From positions 124,001 to 188,000 of the forward strand of contig JADJCS010000013.1 in NCBI GenBank assembly GCA_016703105.1: a DNA stretch of 64,000 bases, in the 5' to 3' direction. The notes under the pieces are model-generated. The model searched no databases and was not told the origin of the DNA. It worked only from the letters and a program-made list of their open reading frames with translations. This document shows positions 1-8,651 of the stretch, one piece after another. The translations under genes and the position numbers were made by a program. The stretch comes from Flavobacteriales bacterium (GTDB taxonomy: Bacteria; Bacteroidota; Bacteroidia; Flavobacteriales_F; PHOS-HE28). Numbering within the stretch: the first letter of the stretch is position 1; each line of letters begins with the position of its first letter.

Positions 1-882
1 GCGCACCCGCTCCTTCCGTTGCAGCGGTATGTCCCAAACACCGTCGTACGTGACATGGGTGGGAACGAGGAGGCCCTCCTCCAGCGCAAGATCCGCCTTG
101 ATCGAAATGTCGAAACCCAGGAGCAGTGAGTTGTGGGCGATGCGGTACTCGCGGGCGATCACCTGGCCGGTGGTCTGATCGAACCAGGTGTCCATGTGCT
201 TGATCACGGTATCGTCCTTGTCGGTCCCCTCCCGGACATCTGCGCTGAAAACCCAGCAGGCGTGGCCATTGCGCGGGTTGCTCCACAGACGGAGGTCATA
301 GAACGTCGCCATGTATGGATCGAAGAGCGCGAGCTTGTCGCCGATCAACGGTACGCTCGCCAGTTCCTGGCCCGGGTTGAACATGAAGCGCTTCAGTTCG
401 TTCTTGTATCGCTCGATACGGGAGACAGCATCCCCTTCCACCGTGCGGTCGCGGATCTTACCATCCGCGATCCTCGGTCCTGTGGGGAAGAAAAGGTCCT
501 CGAAGAGCTCGGCCGTTAGGAACCGATGCTTCCCTTTGGCGTTCCTCAGCTTCCCACGCTCGTAAGCGCTGTCCACCAGGAGCTCCGCATAGGCTCCGGT
601 CCGCACCAGATGGGCATCCCGGTAGAGCTCTGCCGTTCCGCGTTCGCGCGAATCGCGCACCCGGAGCGTCCCCACCGACCGATGGGGGTGCACCCGCATG
701 TTGAGGAACGCGTGATGGAAAGTAGTATCCTGCTTTACGCGCTGGATGAACGTGGGCACATCGAATCCCTCCGCCTGGGCCCGCACCACGAACTCGTCAA
801 GGACGATGGCCCGGAGCACTTCTTCCTGGGCCGTAAGCCTGGAAGCTGAAAGCAACAGCGCGATCGCGATCGAACGGCACAC
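1..882 (-). CDS. Exported protein of unknown function, C-terminus cut by window edge
   Basis: A minus-strand frame is open from a GTG at 882 to the left edge, giving 294 codons with no stop. The first 19 residues form a signal peptide: Arg near the start, a hydrophobic IAIALLLSA core and a cut after LTAQ. The mature part is mixed polar sequence with no catalytic motif I recognise; it has an early helical stretch and later beta-like segments. The gene starts 10 bases after the stop of the exported gene at 893-1624, so the two are probably cotranscribed. A GTG at 918, inside the upstream gene, is an alternative start, but 882 places the signal peptide at the N-terminus. That the gene is real is well supported; its function is unknown. 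Confidence 0.75.
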   Translation of the reverse strand, partial: MCRSIAIALLLSASRLTAQEEVLRAIVLDEFVVRAQAEGFDVPTFIQRVKQDTTFHHAFLNMRVHPHRSVGTLRVRDSRERGTAELYRDAHLVRTGAYAELLVDSAYERGKLRNAKGKHRFLTAELFEDLFFPTGPRIADGKIRDRTVEGDAVSRIERYKNELKRFMFNPGQELASVPLIGDKLALFDPYMATFYDLRLWSNPRNGHACWVFSADVREGTDKDDTVIKHMDTWFDQTTGQVIAREYRIAHNSLLLGFDISIKADLALEEGLLVPTHVTYDGVWDIPLQRKERVR

Positions 883-892
883 AGCGCAATGG

Positions 893-1624
893 TCAATGGC
901 GCCGCGTTGGGCCCACACTGGTATACAGCTCGTACTTCTTGCGCACGTACATCAGGAACTCGTACTGGGTAAGACCCTTGATCAGTTCATCGGGCACCGC
1001 GCAGAAGTCTATGAAATCATCGAAGCTGTCCTGGCTGAGATTGATGATGTCGTACTCTACGTACAGGTGCAACAGTTCCTGCAACAGCGCCCGCTTGCGG
1101 TCCTCGTTCTCCAGGCGCGCCACTTCGCGCTTGCTACGCTCACGCCTGCTGAACTCCTGGTAGAGGAAGGTGATCGGGCTCTGGAATGCGTCCACCGTGC
1201 TCACGCGGTAGTCGCTCTCGCGATAGCCGAGTTTCGCGATGTCCGCTTGGATCTGTTTCAGTGTGCGCTCACTTAGGACGCTGGCTTCGGGAAGGACGAT
1301 CGTCCATGGGCTCAGCATAACGAGGATGTCGTAACTCTCCTTCACCACACTGTCCCGCACGGTGACGGGGCGCGTGACATAGCCACCCAGACCGATCAGC
1401 AAGGTGTCCGTGCGCAGCATGCGCACGGTGAACGTCCCCTCCGCATTGCCGAAGGAACCTGTTCGGGTCCGTTTGTTCACCACCATCAGATCGTAATAAC
1501 TGCCCTGGTGCCCACTGGCCACCACCTTGCCATGCACCGTGACCTCCTCTTGGGCCAGGGTTTGTCCTGCCATCACTAGGCTCGCGAGCAGGCCGAGCAG
1601 AGCCCGCCTAAGGAGTGCATGCAT
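893..1624 (-). CDS. Exported protein with carboxypeptidase-like regulatory (beta-sandwich) domain
   Basis: The 243-residue product has a signal peptide (residues 1-25, ending QTLAQ). A beta-rich segment follows (about 28-105: VTVHGKVV, GSFGNAEGTFTV) and looks like the CarboxypepD_reg-like fold common in Bacteroidota envelope proteins. The C-terminal half is charged and helical (RRERSKREVARLENEDRKRA). I start it at the ATG at 1624 rather than the TTG at 1633, because a -7 box (TACATTTG) lies at 1631-1638 and would overlap the TTG. With the ATG the transcript is leaderless or nearly so. It probably forms an operon with the exported gene at 1-882. The substrate or partner is unknown. Confidence 0.7.
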   Translation of the reverse strand: MHALLRRALLGLLASLVMAGQTLAQEEVTVHGKVVASGHQGSYYDLMVVNKRTRTGSFGNAEGTFTVRMLRTDTLLIGLGGYVTRPVTVRDSVVKESYDILVMLSPWTIVLPEASVLSERTLKQIQADIAKLGYRESDYRVSTVDAFQSPITFLYQEFSRRERSKREVARLENEDRKRALLQELLHLYVEYDIINLSQDSFDDFIDFCAVPDELIKGLTQYEFLMYVRKKYELYTSVGPTRRH

Positions 1625-1630
1625 GGGTGG

Positions 1631-1638
1631 CAAATGTA
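1631..1638 (-). promoter_or_regulatory. -7 promoter box for the gene starting at 1624
   Basis: TACATTTG on the minus strand matches the Bacteroidota -7 consensus TANNTTTG. It ends 6 bases before the ATG at 1624, so transcription should start at or beside the start codon. Confidence 0.55.
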
Positions 1639-1703
1639 TAGGCGGCTACAAGGCCGCGCCGTGGGCAAGGATCGTGCCGCCTCGCTTCGTAACCACGAAT
1701 GGC

Positions 1704-1745
1704 GAAGGGCCCTCGCTAGCCACGATCGTGGTACGAAGGCCCTTC
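1704..1745 (-). terminator. Hairpin downstream of the RNase P RNA
   Basis: An 8-bp outer stem (GAAGGGCC at 1704-1711 with GGCCCTTC at 1738-1745) encloses a second palindrome (CCACGATCGTGG, 1720-1731). It lies just past the 3' end of the RNase P RNA. No T-run follows, so termination or RNA processing is inferred from position only. Confidence 0.4.
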
Positions 1746-1749
1746 ATGT

Positions 1750-2158
1750 ATGGCCTGTGCATCTGTAAGCCGGGTTCTGTCCCTCCCACCGAAATGAAAG
1801 GTCTCCGTCATCTATCCAGGATCCGCCTTGCGACGGACCTCTATCGACCTACCCGCCGGGAGCGAACGAGCCGCCCGCTGCCCTGCCTTGCGGCAGCACT
1901 TCCCGGCCTATTTGGTCTTTCAGCCCGTGGGGTTTACCAAGCTGCCCTGCTCGCACAGGGCACTGGTGAGCTCTTACCTCACCTTTTCATCCTTGCCTGC
2001 CGACAAAGTCGGCATGGGCGGTTTCCCTTTCTGCGGCACTTTCCGTAGCACTACCGTTCCCAGTAGCACCCCTTCCCGTTAGGAAGCACGGTGCCCTTCG
2101 CTGCCCGGACTTTCCTCCTCGCATCTGCAATGCGCGGCGACGGAGCGATGCACAGGAT
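1750..2158 (-). ncRNA. rnpB: RNase P RNA (bacterial class A)
   Basis: This is the catalytic RNA that trims the 5' leader of tRNA precursors. Read on the minus strand it contains the conserved landmarks in order: GAGGAAAGTCCGGGC near the 5' end, then CAGAAAGGG, AAGGATGAAAAGGTGAGG, GTAAACCCCACGGGC, GGGTAGGTC, and the 3' ACAGAACCCGGCTTACAG. The two ends form a perfect 10-bp P1 helix: positions 2147-2156 pair with 1754-1763. The length of about 405 nt suits type A RNase P RNA. Exact ends are set from P1 and may be off by a few bases. It lies between an exported-protein gene and an Smr-domain gene, all on the same strand. Confidence 0.95.
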
Positions 2159-2200
2159 ATCAACGAACGTCCATCGAACGCCGCGAAGGGCGCCCGTTCA

Positions 2201-2788
2201 CTACTTACGATGGATCAGCACCTCGGTGGCGCCCGAACCATAGCGGCGCGGGTCAGCATCGTGGAACTGTACCGTCTCATAATACTGGAGAACCTTGCGA
2301 ACCTCTTCACGCAACACCCCTTCCCCCACCCCGTGGATCACGATCAGTTTTCGTTTGCCATCACGGATGGCCCCTTCCAACGCGCGTTCGAAGTAGGCCA
2401 GTTGGTAATTCAACTTCTCGTCCTGACTAAGGCGGCTCTCGTCCTCCACCAGTTCGTGCAGGTGAAGGTCCACTTCCGCTACGCTATTGTCCTCCGACCG
2501 CTTCGGGGTTTTGCCCGCACGCACCGTGTCGCCCGATCGTTCGCGCTTGCGCCGCTCTTCCATCACATCGTTGGCGGCGATCATACCGGCCTGATGATCG
2601 GTCACCATATGATCGCGCTCGGTCATCACCCTTTGCACGAGCGCTTTGGAGGCATACTCCAACTCGAAGCCGTCATGCGTCCTCACCACGACCCGGTTGT
2701 GGCTCAATACACGCAGCACGGTGCCGCCACCCGCCTCGTCGAGGAAGGCGACGCGATCGCCGGGCTGGTATGTGCGTCCCGTTGCCAC
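2201..2788 (-). CDS. DUF2027/Smr-domain protein (MutS2-like C-terminal nuclease domain)
   Basis: The product has 195 residues. The N-terminal part (about 1-55) is a small beta barrel (GDRVAFLDEAGGGTVLRV). A charged linker (70-100) follows. The C-terminal Smr domain (105-195) has the usual markers: VDLHLHEL, IVIHGVGEGVLREEV and DADPRRYGSGATEVLI. Smr domains of this type bind or nick branched nucleic acids or act on RNA; the partner here is unknown. The start is GTG at 2788, because upstream in-frame codons offer no ATG and the next internal ATG would remove the barrel. A -7 box ends only 4 bases upstream, which suggests a leaderless message. It is divergent from the Nudix gene, with both promoters in a gap of 73 bases. 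Confidence 0.85.
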   Translation of the reverse strand: MATGRTYQPGDRVAFLDEAGGGTVLRVLSHNRVVVRTHDGFELEYASKALVQRVMTERDHMVTDHQAGMIAANDVMEERRKRERSGDTVRAGKTPKRSEDNSVAEVDLHLHELVEDESRLSQDEKLNYQLAYFERALEGAIRDGKRKLIVIHGVGEGVLREEVRKVLQYYETVQFHDADPRRYGSGATEVLIHRK

Positions 2789-2792
2789 GCTG

Positions 2793-2800
2793 CGAATCTA
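2793..2800 (-). promoter_or_regulatory. -7 promoter box for the Smr gene
   Basis: TAGATTCG on the minus strand fits TANNTTYG and ends 4 bases before the GTG start at 2788. Confidence 0.5.
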
Positions 2801-2833
2801 CGGCAGGCCGAAAGAGCGGTTCTCCCCGGCTTC

Positions 2834-2841
2834 TAGCTTCG
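2834..2841 (+). promoter_or_regulatory. -7 promoter box for the Nudix gene
   Basis: TAGCTTCG on the plus strand lies 20 bases upstream of the ATG at 2862, in the divergent gap shared with the Smr gene. Confidence 0.5.
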
Positions 2842-2861
2842 CGCACCCAGTAGCCCGAACC

Positions 2862-3428
2862 ATGCCCACCAAACGCGGCCCTTGGACCACCCTGAGCGAG
2901 CGCCAGGCCTATGTCTCGCCCTGGATCGAAGTGGGCCATCACGAAGTGATCGACCCCGGTGGCAACCCGGGCACGTACGGTGTGGTGCACTTCAAGAACC
3001 TCGCGATCGGCGTGATCCCTTTGGATGAGGAGGGCAACACCTGGATCGTGGGGCAGTACCGCTATCCGGTGCAAGCCTATAGCTGGGAGATCCCCGAAGG
3101 TGGGGGCAAGCGTGACGTACCTCCCTTGGAAAGCGCACAACGCGAATTGCGCGAAGAGGCGGGCATCGTGGCGCACTACTGGACCGAACTGCTGCGCATG
3201 GACCTGAGCAACTCGGCGAGCGATGAGCACGCGATCCTTTACATCGCGCAGGACCTGGAATTCCATACCCCTGAGCCGGACAGCAACGAGGAACTTATCC
3301 TGCGCAAACTTCCCTTCGAGGAGTTGTACCGCATGGTGATGCAGGGTGAGATCCTCGACAGTCTCACCGTCGCCGCCGTGCTGAAATTGAAGCTCTGGCT
3401 GCTCGATGGCAAGGTGCGAACTCAGTAA
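2862..3428 (+). CDS. Nudix hydrolase, ADP-ribose pyrophosphatase-like
   Basis: The 188-residue product has the layout of ADP-ribose/nucleoside-diphosphate-sugar pyrophosphatases, which hydrolyse NDP-X compounds to NMP plus X-phosphate in the cytoplasm. An N-terminal beta region (17-45) is followed by the IPLDEEGNTWIVGQYRYP segment, SWEIPEGGG, and the Nudix helix with RELREEAGI at about residues 96-104. The conserved metal-binding REXXEE core is intact. The first Glu of the classical Nudix box, seven residues before RE, is Val here. The frame is open much further upstream, but ATG 2862 matches the family length and follows a -7 box at 2834-2841. The 3' end overlaps the convergent DUF2279-type gene by 7 bases. 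Confidence 0.88.
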   Translation: MPTKRGPWTTLSERQAYVSPWIEVGHHEVIDPGGNPGTYGVVHFKNLAIGVIPLDEEGNTWIVGQYRYPVQAYSWEIPEGGGKRDVPPLESAQRELREEAGIVAHYWTELLRMDLSNSASDEHAILYIAQDLEFHTPEPDSNEELILRKLPFEELYRMVMQGEILDSLTVAAVLKLKLWLLDGKVRTQ

Positions 3429-4342
3429 TATAGCCCGTGGGCCAGAACCCTTCCGGTGCTGCGGAACTCGATCGCTGGTGCGGGTACTTTCAGACAGTTC
3501 AGCAGGAAAAATACAGTGCGTAGCGCCCTACTCTGCGTAGGGATCCGTTCAAGATCGACGTCCAGAGAAAGGAAGATCTGCCGCGCACGACCATCGCCCG
3601 GCGTGGCCTCCGCCGTGATCATTCCATCGGCTCCATGGCCCACGCTGATGCCCAGCCAGCCCCAAGGGACCGGCTCTCGATGTAGGCCACCCCAAGCCAA
3701 TGTGCCCCATAGGGTTTGGCCGTTGTAGTCCTTAAGGACCCGTTCACCGAAGGAACTACCCAATAGTTCCGGACGCCTTTCGGCGTAAGGCGAGGACCAG
3801 ACACTGTACTTGAGTTTGATCCGTTGCTGCCCCCATGCCAGCTCCTGGCCAAGAAAAACTCCCGCGCCCACTGCATTGGCCGCAATGTCCCATCCGCTGA
3901 AACCCCATCCGGCTGAATACCCATCGAGCACCTCAATACCTCCCAGAAAGACCATTGCCGTAGCCGCACCGACCCAGGCACCGGGCCGCTCGGGCACTCC
4001 GGAGTAGGTCATGAGCCCTTGGGCCCAACGCCCGATCCAGTAGCTGCTGAACACATGTCCCCCTTTATCCGTTTGAAGCCATTCGTCACCATCATTGAAC
4101 CCATGGAATGCCTGCCGGTCATACTCCGCGTACCACGCTGAATTGAGCCCTATCAAACTACCTCCCATAATGGCCACACCGCCGCCGGTTGCCGCCCAGA
4201 AGCGGCCAGCCTGGAAGGTGGTATCCTGCCGCTGCGCTACTACGGTCAACGTCCCAAAGGCCAACGGTGCAGCGACCAACCAGAAGGCCACGGAACGAGA
4301 GAGCCCTCGTCTTAATATCGATCTACTAAGCACCGTGCTCAT
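3422..4342 (-). CDS. DUF2279-type membrane-associated protein (YfiM-like)
   Basis: The 306-residue product has an N-terminal signal or membrane segment (16-36: SVAFWLVAAPLAFGTLTVVA). Several Gly/Trp-rich hydrophobic segments follow, including FWAATGGGVAIMGGSLIGL, TDKGGHVFSSYWIGRWAQG, VGAATAMVFLGGIEVLDGY and WDIAANAVGAGVFLGQELAW. The DKGGHVFSSYWIGR and DGYSAGWGFSGWDI...AN motifs are typical of Bacteroidota DUF2279 proteins, which resemble the small lipoprotein YfiM. The role is unknown; an envelope location is inferred. The frame extends upstream to 4741, but that part is antisense to the FG-GAP gene and the ATG at 4342 gives the export signal. A -7 box (TACCTTTG, 4355-4362) ends 12 bases upstream. 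Confidence 0.72.
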   Translation of the reverse strand: MSTVLSRSILRRGLSRSVAFWLVAAPLAFGTLTVVAQRQDTTFQAGRFWAATGGGVAIMGGSLIGLNSAWYAEYDRQAFHGFNDGDEWLQTDKGGHVFSSYWIGRWAQGLMTYSGVPERPGAWVGAATAMVFLGGIEVLDGYSAGWGFSGWDIAANAVGAGVFLGQELAWGQQRIKLKYSVWSSPYAERRPELLGSSFGERVLKDYNGQTLWGTLAWGGLHREPVPWGWLGISVGHGADGMITAEATPGDGRARQIFLSLDVDLERIPTQSRALRTVFFLLNCLKVPAPAIEFRSTGRVLAHGLYY

Positions 4343-4354
4343 CCCCACCGTCGT

Positions 4355-4362
4355 CAAAGGTA
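4355..4362 (-). promoter_or_regulatory. -7 promoter box for the DUF2279-type gene
   Basis: TACCTTTG on the minus strand ends 12 bases before the ATG at 4342. It sits back to back with the plus-strand promoter at 4386-4416. Confidence 0.55.
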
Positions 4363-4385
4363 TTCCGCCGGCGTGGACGGAAAGA

Positions 4386-4416
4386 TTGCCAAGTGCCCTC
4401 ATTCCCAGTACTTTTG
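4386..4416 (+). promoter_or_regulatory. -33/-7 promoter of the FG-GAP gene
   Basis: TTG at 4386-4388 and TACTTTTG at 4409-4416 are separated by 20 bases, matching the Bacteroidota -33 (TTG) and -7 (TANNTTTG) arrangement. The predicted start site near 4422 leaves a leader of about 30 bases before the ATG at 4452. Confidence 0.6.
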
Positions 4417-4451
4417 CGCCCCGTTTCCGCGTACGGGTATCAAGTTCTTCA

Positions 4452-7400
4452 ATGCACCGATCCCGCCCTTCCTCCCGAACACTGGTCTGTTCGGTGCTCA
4501 TGCTCTTCAGCATGCTCAGCCGGGGTGCGGAACCCGATCTCTCGGCCGTGCGTCGAATGGTGATGGACCAGGAAATGGACCTGCATAGGAATGGTCCGGA
4601 AGCGGTGTGGACAACCTTCAACCGAGGCCTTGGCCTATACCATACCCTTTCCCAAGGAAGACTCGCGATCTCAGGTTCGGTCGATGACACCGCATGGGAA
4701 CAGCACTTGAACCCTGTGTCGGTGACCTGCGGAGGTTTCACCAGCCCGTGGTCGCCTCAGGCGGTGCGCTCCGACTTTCGCGAGATCATTTGGAGGGGGC
4801 ATGCTTTCGACGTGCAATATGTGCATTCGAGCGAAGGACTTCGGCAGAATTTCATTGTCCATCGTCGGCCGGATGGGACCGGCCCCCTCATCGTCGCCCT
4901 TTCCAGCCAAGGGGACCTGCTGCCCGAAAGGATCGCGGATGGTTCGGTCGCGTTCCTTACATCGGCAGGGGCTTGCGCCTTCGTCTACCGCGACCTGGCA
5001 TGCTGGGACGCCAAAGGGAAGCCGCTTACAGCTTCCATGAACGTGCGCTCCGTAAACGAGGCGTACGAAGTGACGATCACCGTGGATGACGCGAACGCGG
5101 TTTACCCGGTCACCGTGGACCCGGTCTCCACCACAGCAACTCCACTGATACTCTCGCCGGTGAACACCGCTGATTTCGGTGTGGCCGTGGCTACCGCTGG
5201 CGATCTGAACGGCGACGGCTACAGCGATATCGTCATCGGCGCCTGGACCGCCAATTTGGGTCAGAATTCAGAAGGTGCCGCCTATGTCCATTACGGAAGT
5301 AATACGGGCATCTCTGCCGTACCTAGCGTCGTCCTCCAAGTGGATCAAGCAGGTGCCTTGTTCGGCTGCTCAGCCAGTACCGCTGGGGATGTGAACGGGG
5401 ATGGATACAGTGATCTGGTCGTGGGGGCGCGGGCTTGGGAAAGCGAAGCGCTCCATGTATCTGAAGGTGCCGCGTTCATCTACTACGGCGGTCCCGCCGG
5501 GATCAGCACGATGCCCGACCTGACCCTGCAAACGAATCATGCGGACGACAACTATGGCGCTAACGTCGCCTGCCTGGGCGACATCAACAATGACGGTTAT
5601 AGTGATGTGGGTATTAGCGCGTATCTCGCCGGATACCCTTCGTTCCAGGAAGGTGCGGTATTCATCCATCTGGGATCAGCCACGGGGCTGACAGCCATTG
5701 CCGCGCACCGTTTGGAACGTAACCAAGGAGGGTCCCACTTCGGTCGCAGCATAGCGAGCGCAGGGGATATAAACGGTGATGGGTTCAGCGATGTGGTGAT
5801 CGGTGCGTCTCAATGGACGACCGCCCCGGGGAACGACCAGGGCGCGGCTTTCATCTATTACGGCAGTGCCGCGAACCTGGGTGCTGGGCTCAATCCGTTG
5901 CCCGCACAGACCTATCTCGGAACCGTCGGTATCAACGACAACAACTTCGGATGGAGCACCGCCTGTGCCGGTGACGTGAACGGGGATGGGTACAGCGATG
6001 TGGCCATTGGGGCCTATCGCGACCAGAACGGCCAGGTTGGCGAAGGCATGGTGCGGGTCTACCATGGCTCGGCAAGTGGGTTGTCCGTTGCGCCTGCCAC
6101 CACGCTTGAAAGCAATCAAGCGAATTCGTGGATGGGGCGTTGGGTGAGCACTGCTGGTGATGCGAACGGCGACGGCTACGGTGATCTCCTGGTCGGCATT
6201 CCCTATTATGCTGCTCCGGAAAGTCAGGAGGGACGGGTTAATCTCTACTTCGGGTCCGCGACGGGAATTCCTACCGCCGCAAGCCTGACCTTCGAGCTCA
6301 ATACGCCAGGAGCATTCCTCGGTGAATGCGTCGCCACCGCTGGTGACGTGAACGCCGATGGGTACTCGGATATCGTTCTTGGCGCTTTCAAGTACGGCTT
6401 TGGAGGAGCCGCAGCGGTGTATCTCGGCGGCAGCTATGCGATGCGGATAGCTTCCACGACCAGCACCACCGGTGGTGCAATAGCCGCTCGTATGGGAACT
6501 GCCGTGGGCAATGCCGGCGATGTGAACGGCGATGGCTATGCCGATGCACTGGTAGGACTTCCCGATGCCACGAACGGCCAGGCAGGCGAAGGGATAGTTC
6601 AGTTCCGAACGGGCAGCACAGTTGGGCTCTCGGCCGCTCCCACACTCGTTCTCGAAGCCAACGTTGCTGGTGCGCGCTTCGGCGCCAGCGTGTGCAGTGC
6701 TGGCGATGTGAACGGAGACGGCTATGCGGACGTCATCATCGGCGCCCCCCTGGCCGGTGGTGCAGGAAGAGCTTACATCCATCACGGGTCGCCCGGCGGA
6801 CTTTCCGCTGTTGCGGCGCTGACACTCACCGGTCCGGCCGCCTCGCGCTTTGGAGCATCGGTAAGCGCTGCCGGGGACATCAACTCTGACGGCTACGCGG
6901 ATGTGATCGTGGGCGCACCGGATGCGAACGAAGTTTATGTCTACCTCGGATCCGTCACTGGCATCGTTACACCGGCACATACGGTGCTCTCGGAAGGGGC
7001 CGGTGCGTTGTTCGGCCACTCGGTCGGGACCGCAGGCGATGTGAACGGCGATGGTTTCAGCGATGTGGTGGTGGGCGCAATTGGCTACTGCAACGGTCAG
7101 GCCAACGAAGTAGCGGCTTACGTGTACCACGGATCCCTATTGGGCATTGTGTTGCCTTTCGCCCAACGTATGGAACCGAACGTGGCGAACGCACGATCCG
7201 GATATAGTGTAGCCGGTGCGGGCGATGTGAACGGGGACGGTTTTTTCGATGTGATCGTCGGGGCCGATCAGTGGGCTTCGGGGCAGGCGAACGAGGGGGC
7301 CGCGTTCATCTTCCACGGATCACCTACCGGCATTGGTGCTGCACCCAACATCAATTTGCAGCGCAATTTGGTGGACCTGTTCTTTGGTCGGAGTGTGGCG

Positions 7401-8651
7401 GAAGCGGGTGACATCAATGGCGATGGCTATGCGGATGTGATCGTGGGCGCCCCCGGCTACGAGGCGCCAGCGGCGCAAACCGATGAGGGTGCTTTCTACG
7501 TCTTCCGGGGATCGCCCACAGGGATCGGTGGTGCTGCGTTCGATGTGATCGATGCCAATGTGGCGGGGGAGCAACTCGGTAGCGCCGTGAGCGGTGGCGG
7601 CGATTTAGACGGTGACGGGTTCAGCGATGTGATCGTAGGCGCTCCTTCCGCATCTCCCGCCTTCGCCAACGAAGGCCGCTGGCAATGGCATCGCGGTGGA
7701 CGGGGATATGGCCTGGACCAACTTTCACGACAATACATGGCGGACCTCGTTTCACCGCTGGCCACCAATTGCATGGACTTCGCGGTGCCGGACTATTTCG
7801 GCATTGGTCACCGCACGCGCAGCCCAATTCACCGCACGGATGGCAAGCTTCATTGGGAGGTCGTGTTCGAAGGCCAGGCTTTTTCCGGGGCACCTATCAC
7901 CAACAGTTTGGGGTTCACTGGGATCAGCGCCGCATGGACGGATCTGGTCCCCGGAGGTGTGGAGATCAAGGAACTGATCTACAAATCGTCAGGCTATATC
8001 CGTTACAAATGGCGCGTACGTGTCGAATACGAAATGGCCAAGATGTTCGATGGACAGCGTTACAGACGATGGTTCTATGGTTACGCCAGCGGGCTCGGTG
8101 ACATCGGCGTGCTTCCGGTGGAACTGGTGCGCTTCATCGGCCGAACGGAACCTGTCCTGAACGTGCTGGAATGGACCACCGCTTCGGAACACGCCACGGA
8201 ACGATTCATCGTGGAACGCGGTTCCAACGGCGAGCAGTTCACCACGATCGGAGAAGTGGATGCGGCTGGAGAGAGCCTTTCGGTGATCGACTATGCGTTC
8301 AACGATACACATCCTCCGAAGGGCGTGGCCTACTATCGATTGGTGATCAAGGATGTGGATGGTGGGTCGGAAAGGAGCCCTGTGATCGCCTTGTACCGTT
8401 CCGGCCCGGCCGGGAACATGAGCCTATCGCCGAATCCAGCTAGCGAGGAGGTGACCATGCACTGGTCATTGGACGCCGGATCCCTCCGTCTTGTGGACGA
8501 GATGGGACGACCCATCCGCGACGTGAGGTTGGCCACCGACCAACGCAGCTTAGTGATGAACGTTGCCGATCTGGCCGCAGGCCACTACACTGTGGCCCTA
8601 TTGGACCCGACCGGTGCGGTGTTGGACCGGGCCCCTCTTCTGAAGAACTAG
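4452..8651 (+). CDS. Large secreted FG-GAP (integrin-alpha-like) beta-propeller protein with T9SS type A sorting domain
   Basis: The 1399-residue product has a signal peptide (about 1-26), a region of roughly 200 residues with no domain I recognise, then 14 FG-GAP repeats between about residues 235 and 1065. Each carries a calcium-loop motif like GDVNGDGYSD followed by V(I/V)GA. Fourteen blades would fit two seven-bladed integrin-like propellers. After the propellers comes a region around 1085-1220 (DLVPGGVEIKELIY), then a segment with ALEW-type phrasing seen before Bacteroidota sorting domains (VLEWTTASEHATERFIVERG). The last 80 residues are a T9SS type A domain (LSPNPASEEV...). The start at 4452 gives the best signal peptide; ATG 4500 is an alternative. 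It is expected on the cell surface or secreted; its ligand is unknown. Its stop codon shares the CTAG at 8648-8651 with the convergent phosphohexomutase gene. Confidence 0.9.
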   Translation: MHRSRPSSRTLVCSVLMLFSMLSRGAEPDLSAVRRMVMDQEMDLHRNGPEAVWTTFNRGLGLYHTLSQGRLAISGSVDDTAWEQHLNPVSVTCGGFTSPWSPQAVRSDFREIIWRGHAFDVQYVHSSEGLRQNFIVHRRPDGTGPLIVALSSQGDLLPERIADGSVAFLTSAGACAFVYRDLACWDAKGKPLTASMNVRSVNEAYEVTITVDDANAVYPVTVDPVSTTATPLILSPVNTADFGVAVATAGDLNGDGYSDIVIGAWTANLGQNSEGAAYVHYGSNTGISAVPSVVLQVDQAGALFGCSASTAGDVNGDGYSDLVVGARAWESEALHVSEGAAFIYYGGPAGISTMPDLTLQTNHADDNYGANVACLGDINNDGYSDVGISAYLAGYPSFQEGAVFIHLGSATGLTAIAAHRLERNQGGSHFGRSIASAGDINGDGFSDVVIGASQWTTAPGNDQGAAFIYYGSAANLGAGLNPLPAQTYLGTVGINDNNFGWSTACAGDVNGDGYSDVAIGAYRDQNGQVGEGMVRVYHGSASGLSVAPATTLESNQANSWMGRWVSTAGDANGDGYGDLLVGIPYYAAPESQEGRVNLYFGSATGIPTAASLTFELNTPGAFLGECVATAGDVNADGYSDIVLGAFKYGFGGAAAVYLGGSYAMRIASTTSTTGGAIAARMGTAVGNAGDVNGDGYADALVGLPDATNGQAGEGIVQFRTGSTVGLSAAPTLVLEANVAGARFGASVCSAGDVNGDGYADVIIGAPLAGGAGRAYIHHGSPGGLSAVAALTLTGPAASRFGASVSAAGDINSDGYADVIVGAPDANEVYVYLGSVTGIVTPAHTVLSEGAGALFGHSVGTAGDVNGDGFSDVVVGAIGYCNGQANEVAAYVYHGSLLGIVLPFAQRMEPNVANARSGYSVAGAGDVNGDGFFDVIVGADQWASGQANEGAAFIFHGSPTGIGAAPNINLQRNLVDLFFGRSVAEAGDINGDGYADVIVGAPGYEAPAAQTDEGAFYVFRGSPTGIGGAAFDVIDANVAGEQLGSAVSGGGDLDGDGFSDVIVGAPSASPAFANEGRWQWHRGGRGYGLDQLSRQYMADLVSPLATNCMDFAVPDYFGIGHRTRSPIHRTDGKLHWEVVFEGQAFSGAPITNSLGFTGISAAWTDLVPGGVEIKELIYKSSGYIRYKWRVRVEYEMAKMFDGQRYRRWFYGYASGLGDIGVLPVELVRFIGRTEPVLNVLEWTTASEHATERFIVERGSNGEQFTTIGEVDAAGESLSVIDYAFNDTHPPKGVAYYRLVIKDVDGGSERSPVIALYRSGPAGNMSLSPNPASEEVTMHWSLDAGSLRLVDEMGRPIRDVRLATDQRSLVMNVADLAAGHYTVALLDPTGAVLDRAPLLKN

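Noticed and set aside
5676..7130. Minus-strand 484-codon open frame
   Set aside because: It is antisense to the FG-GAP repeats and has no start, domain or promoter support.
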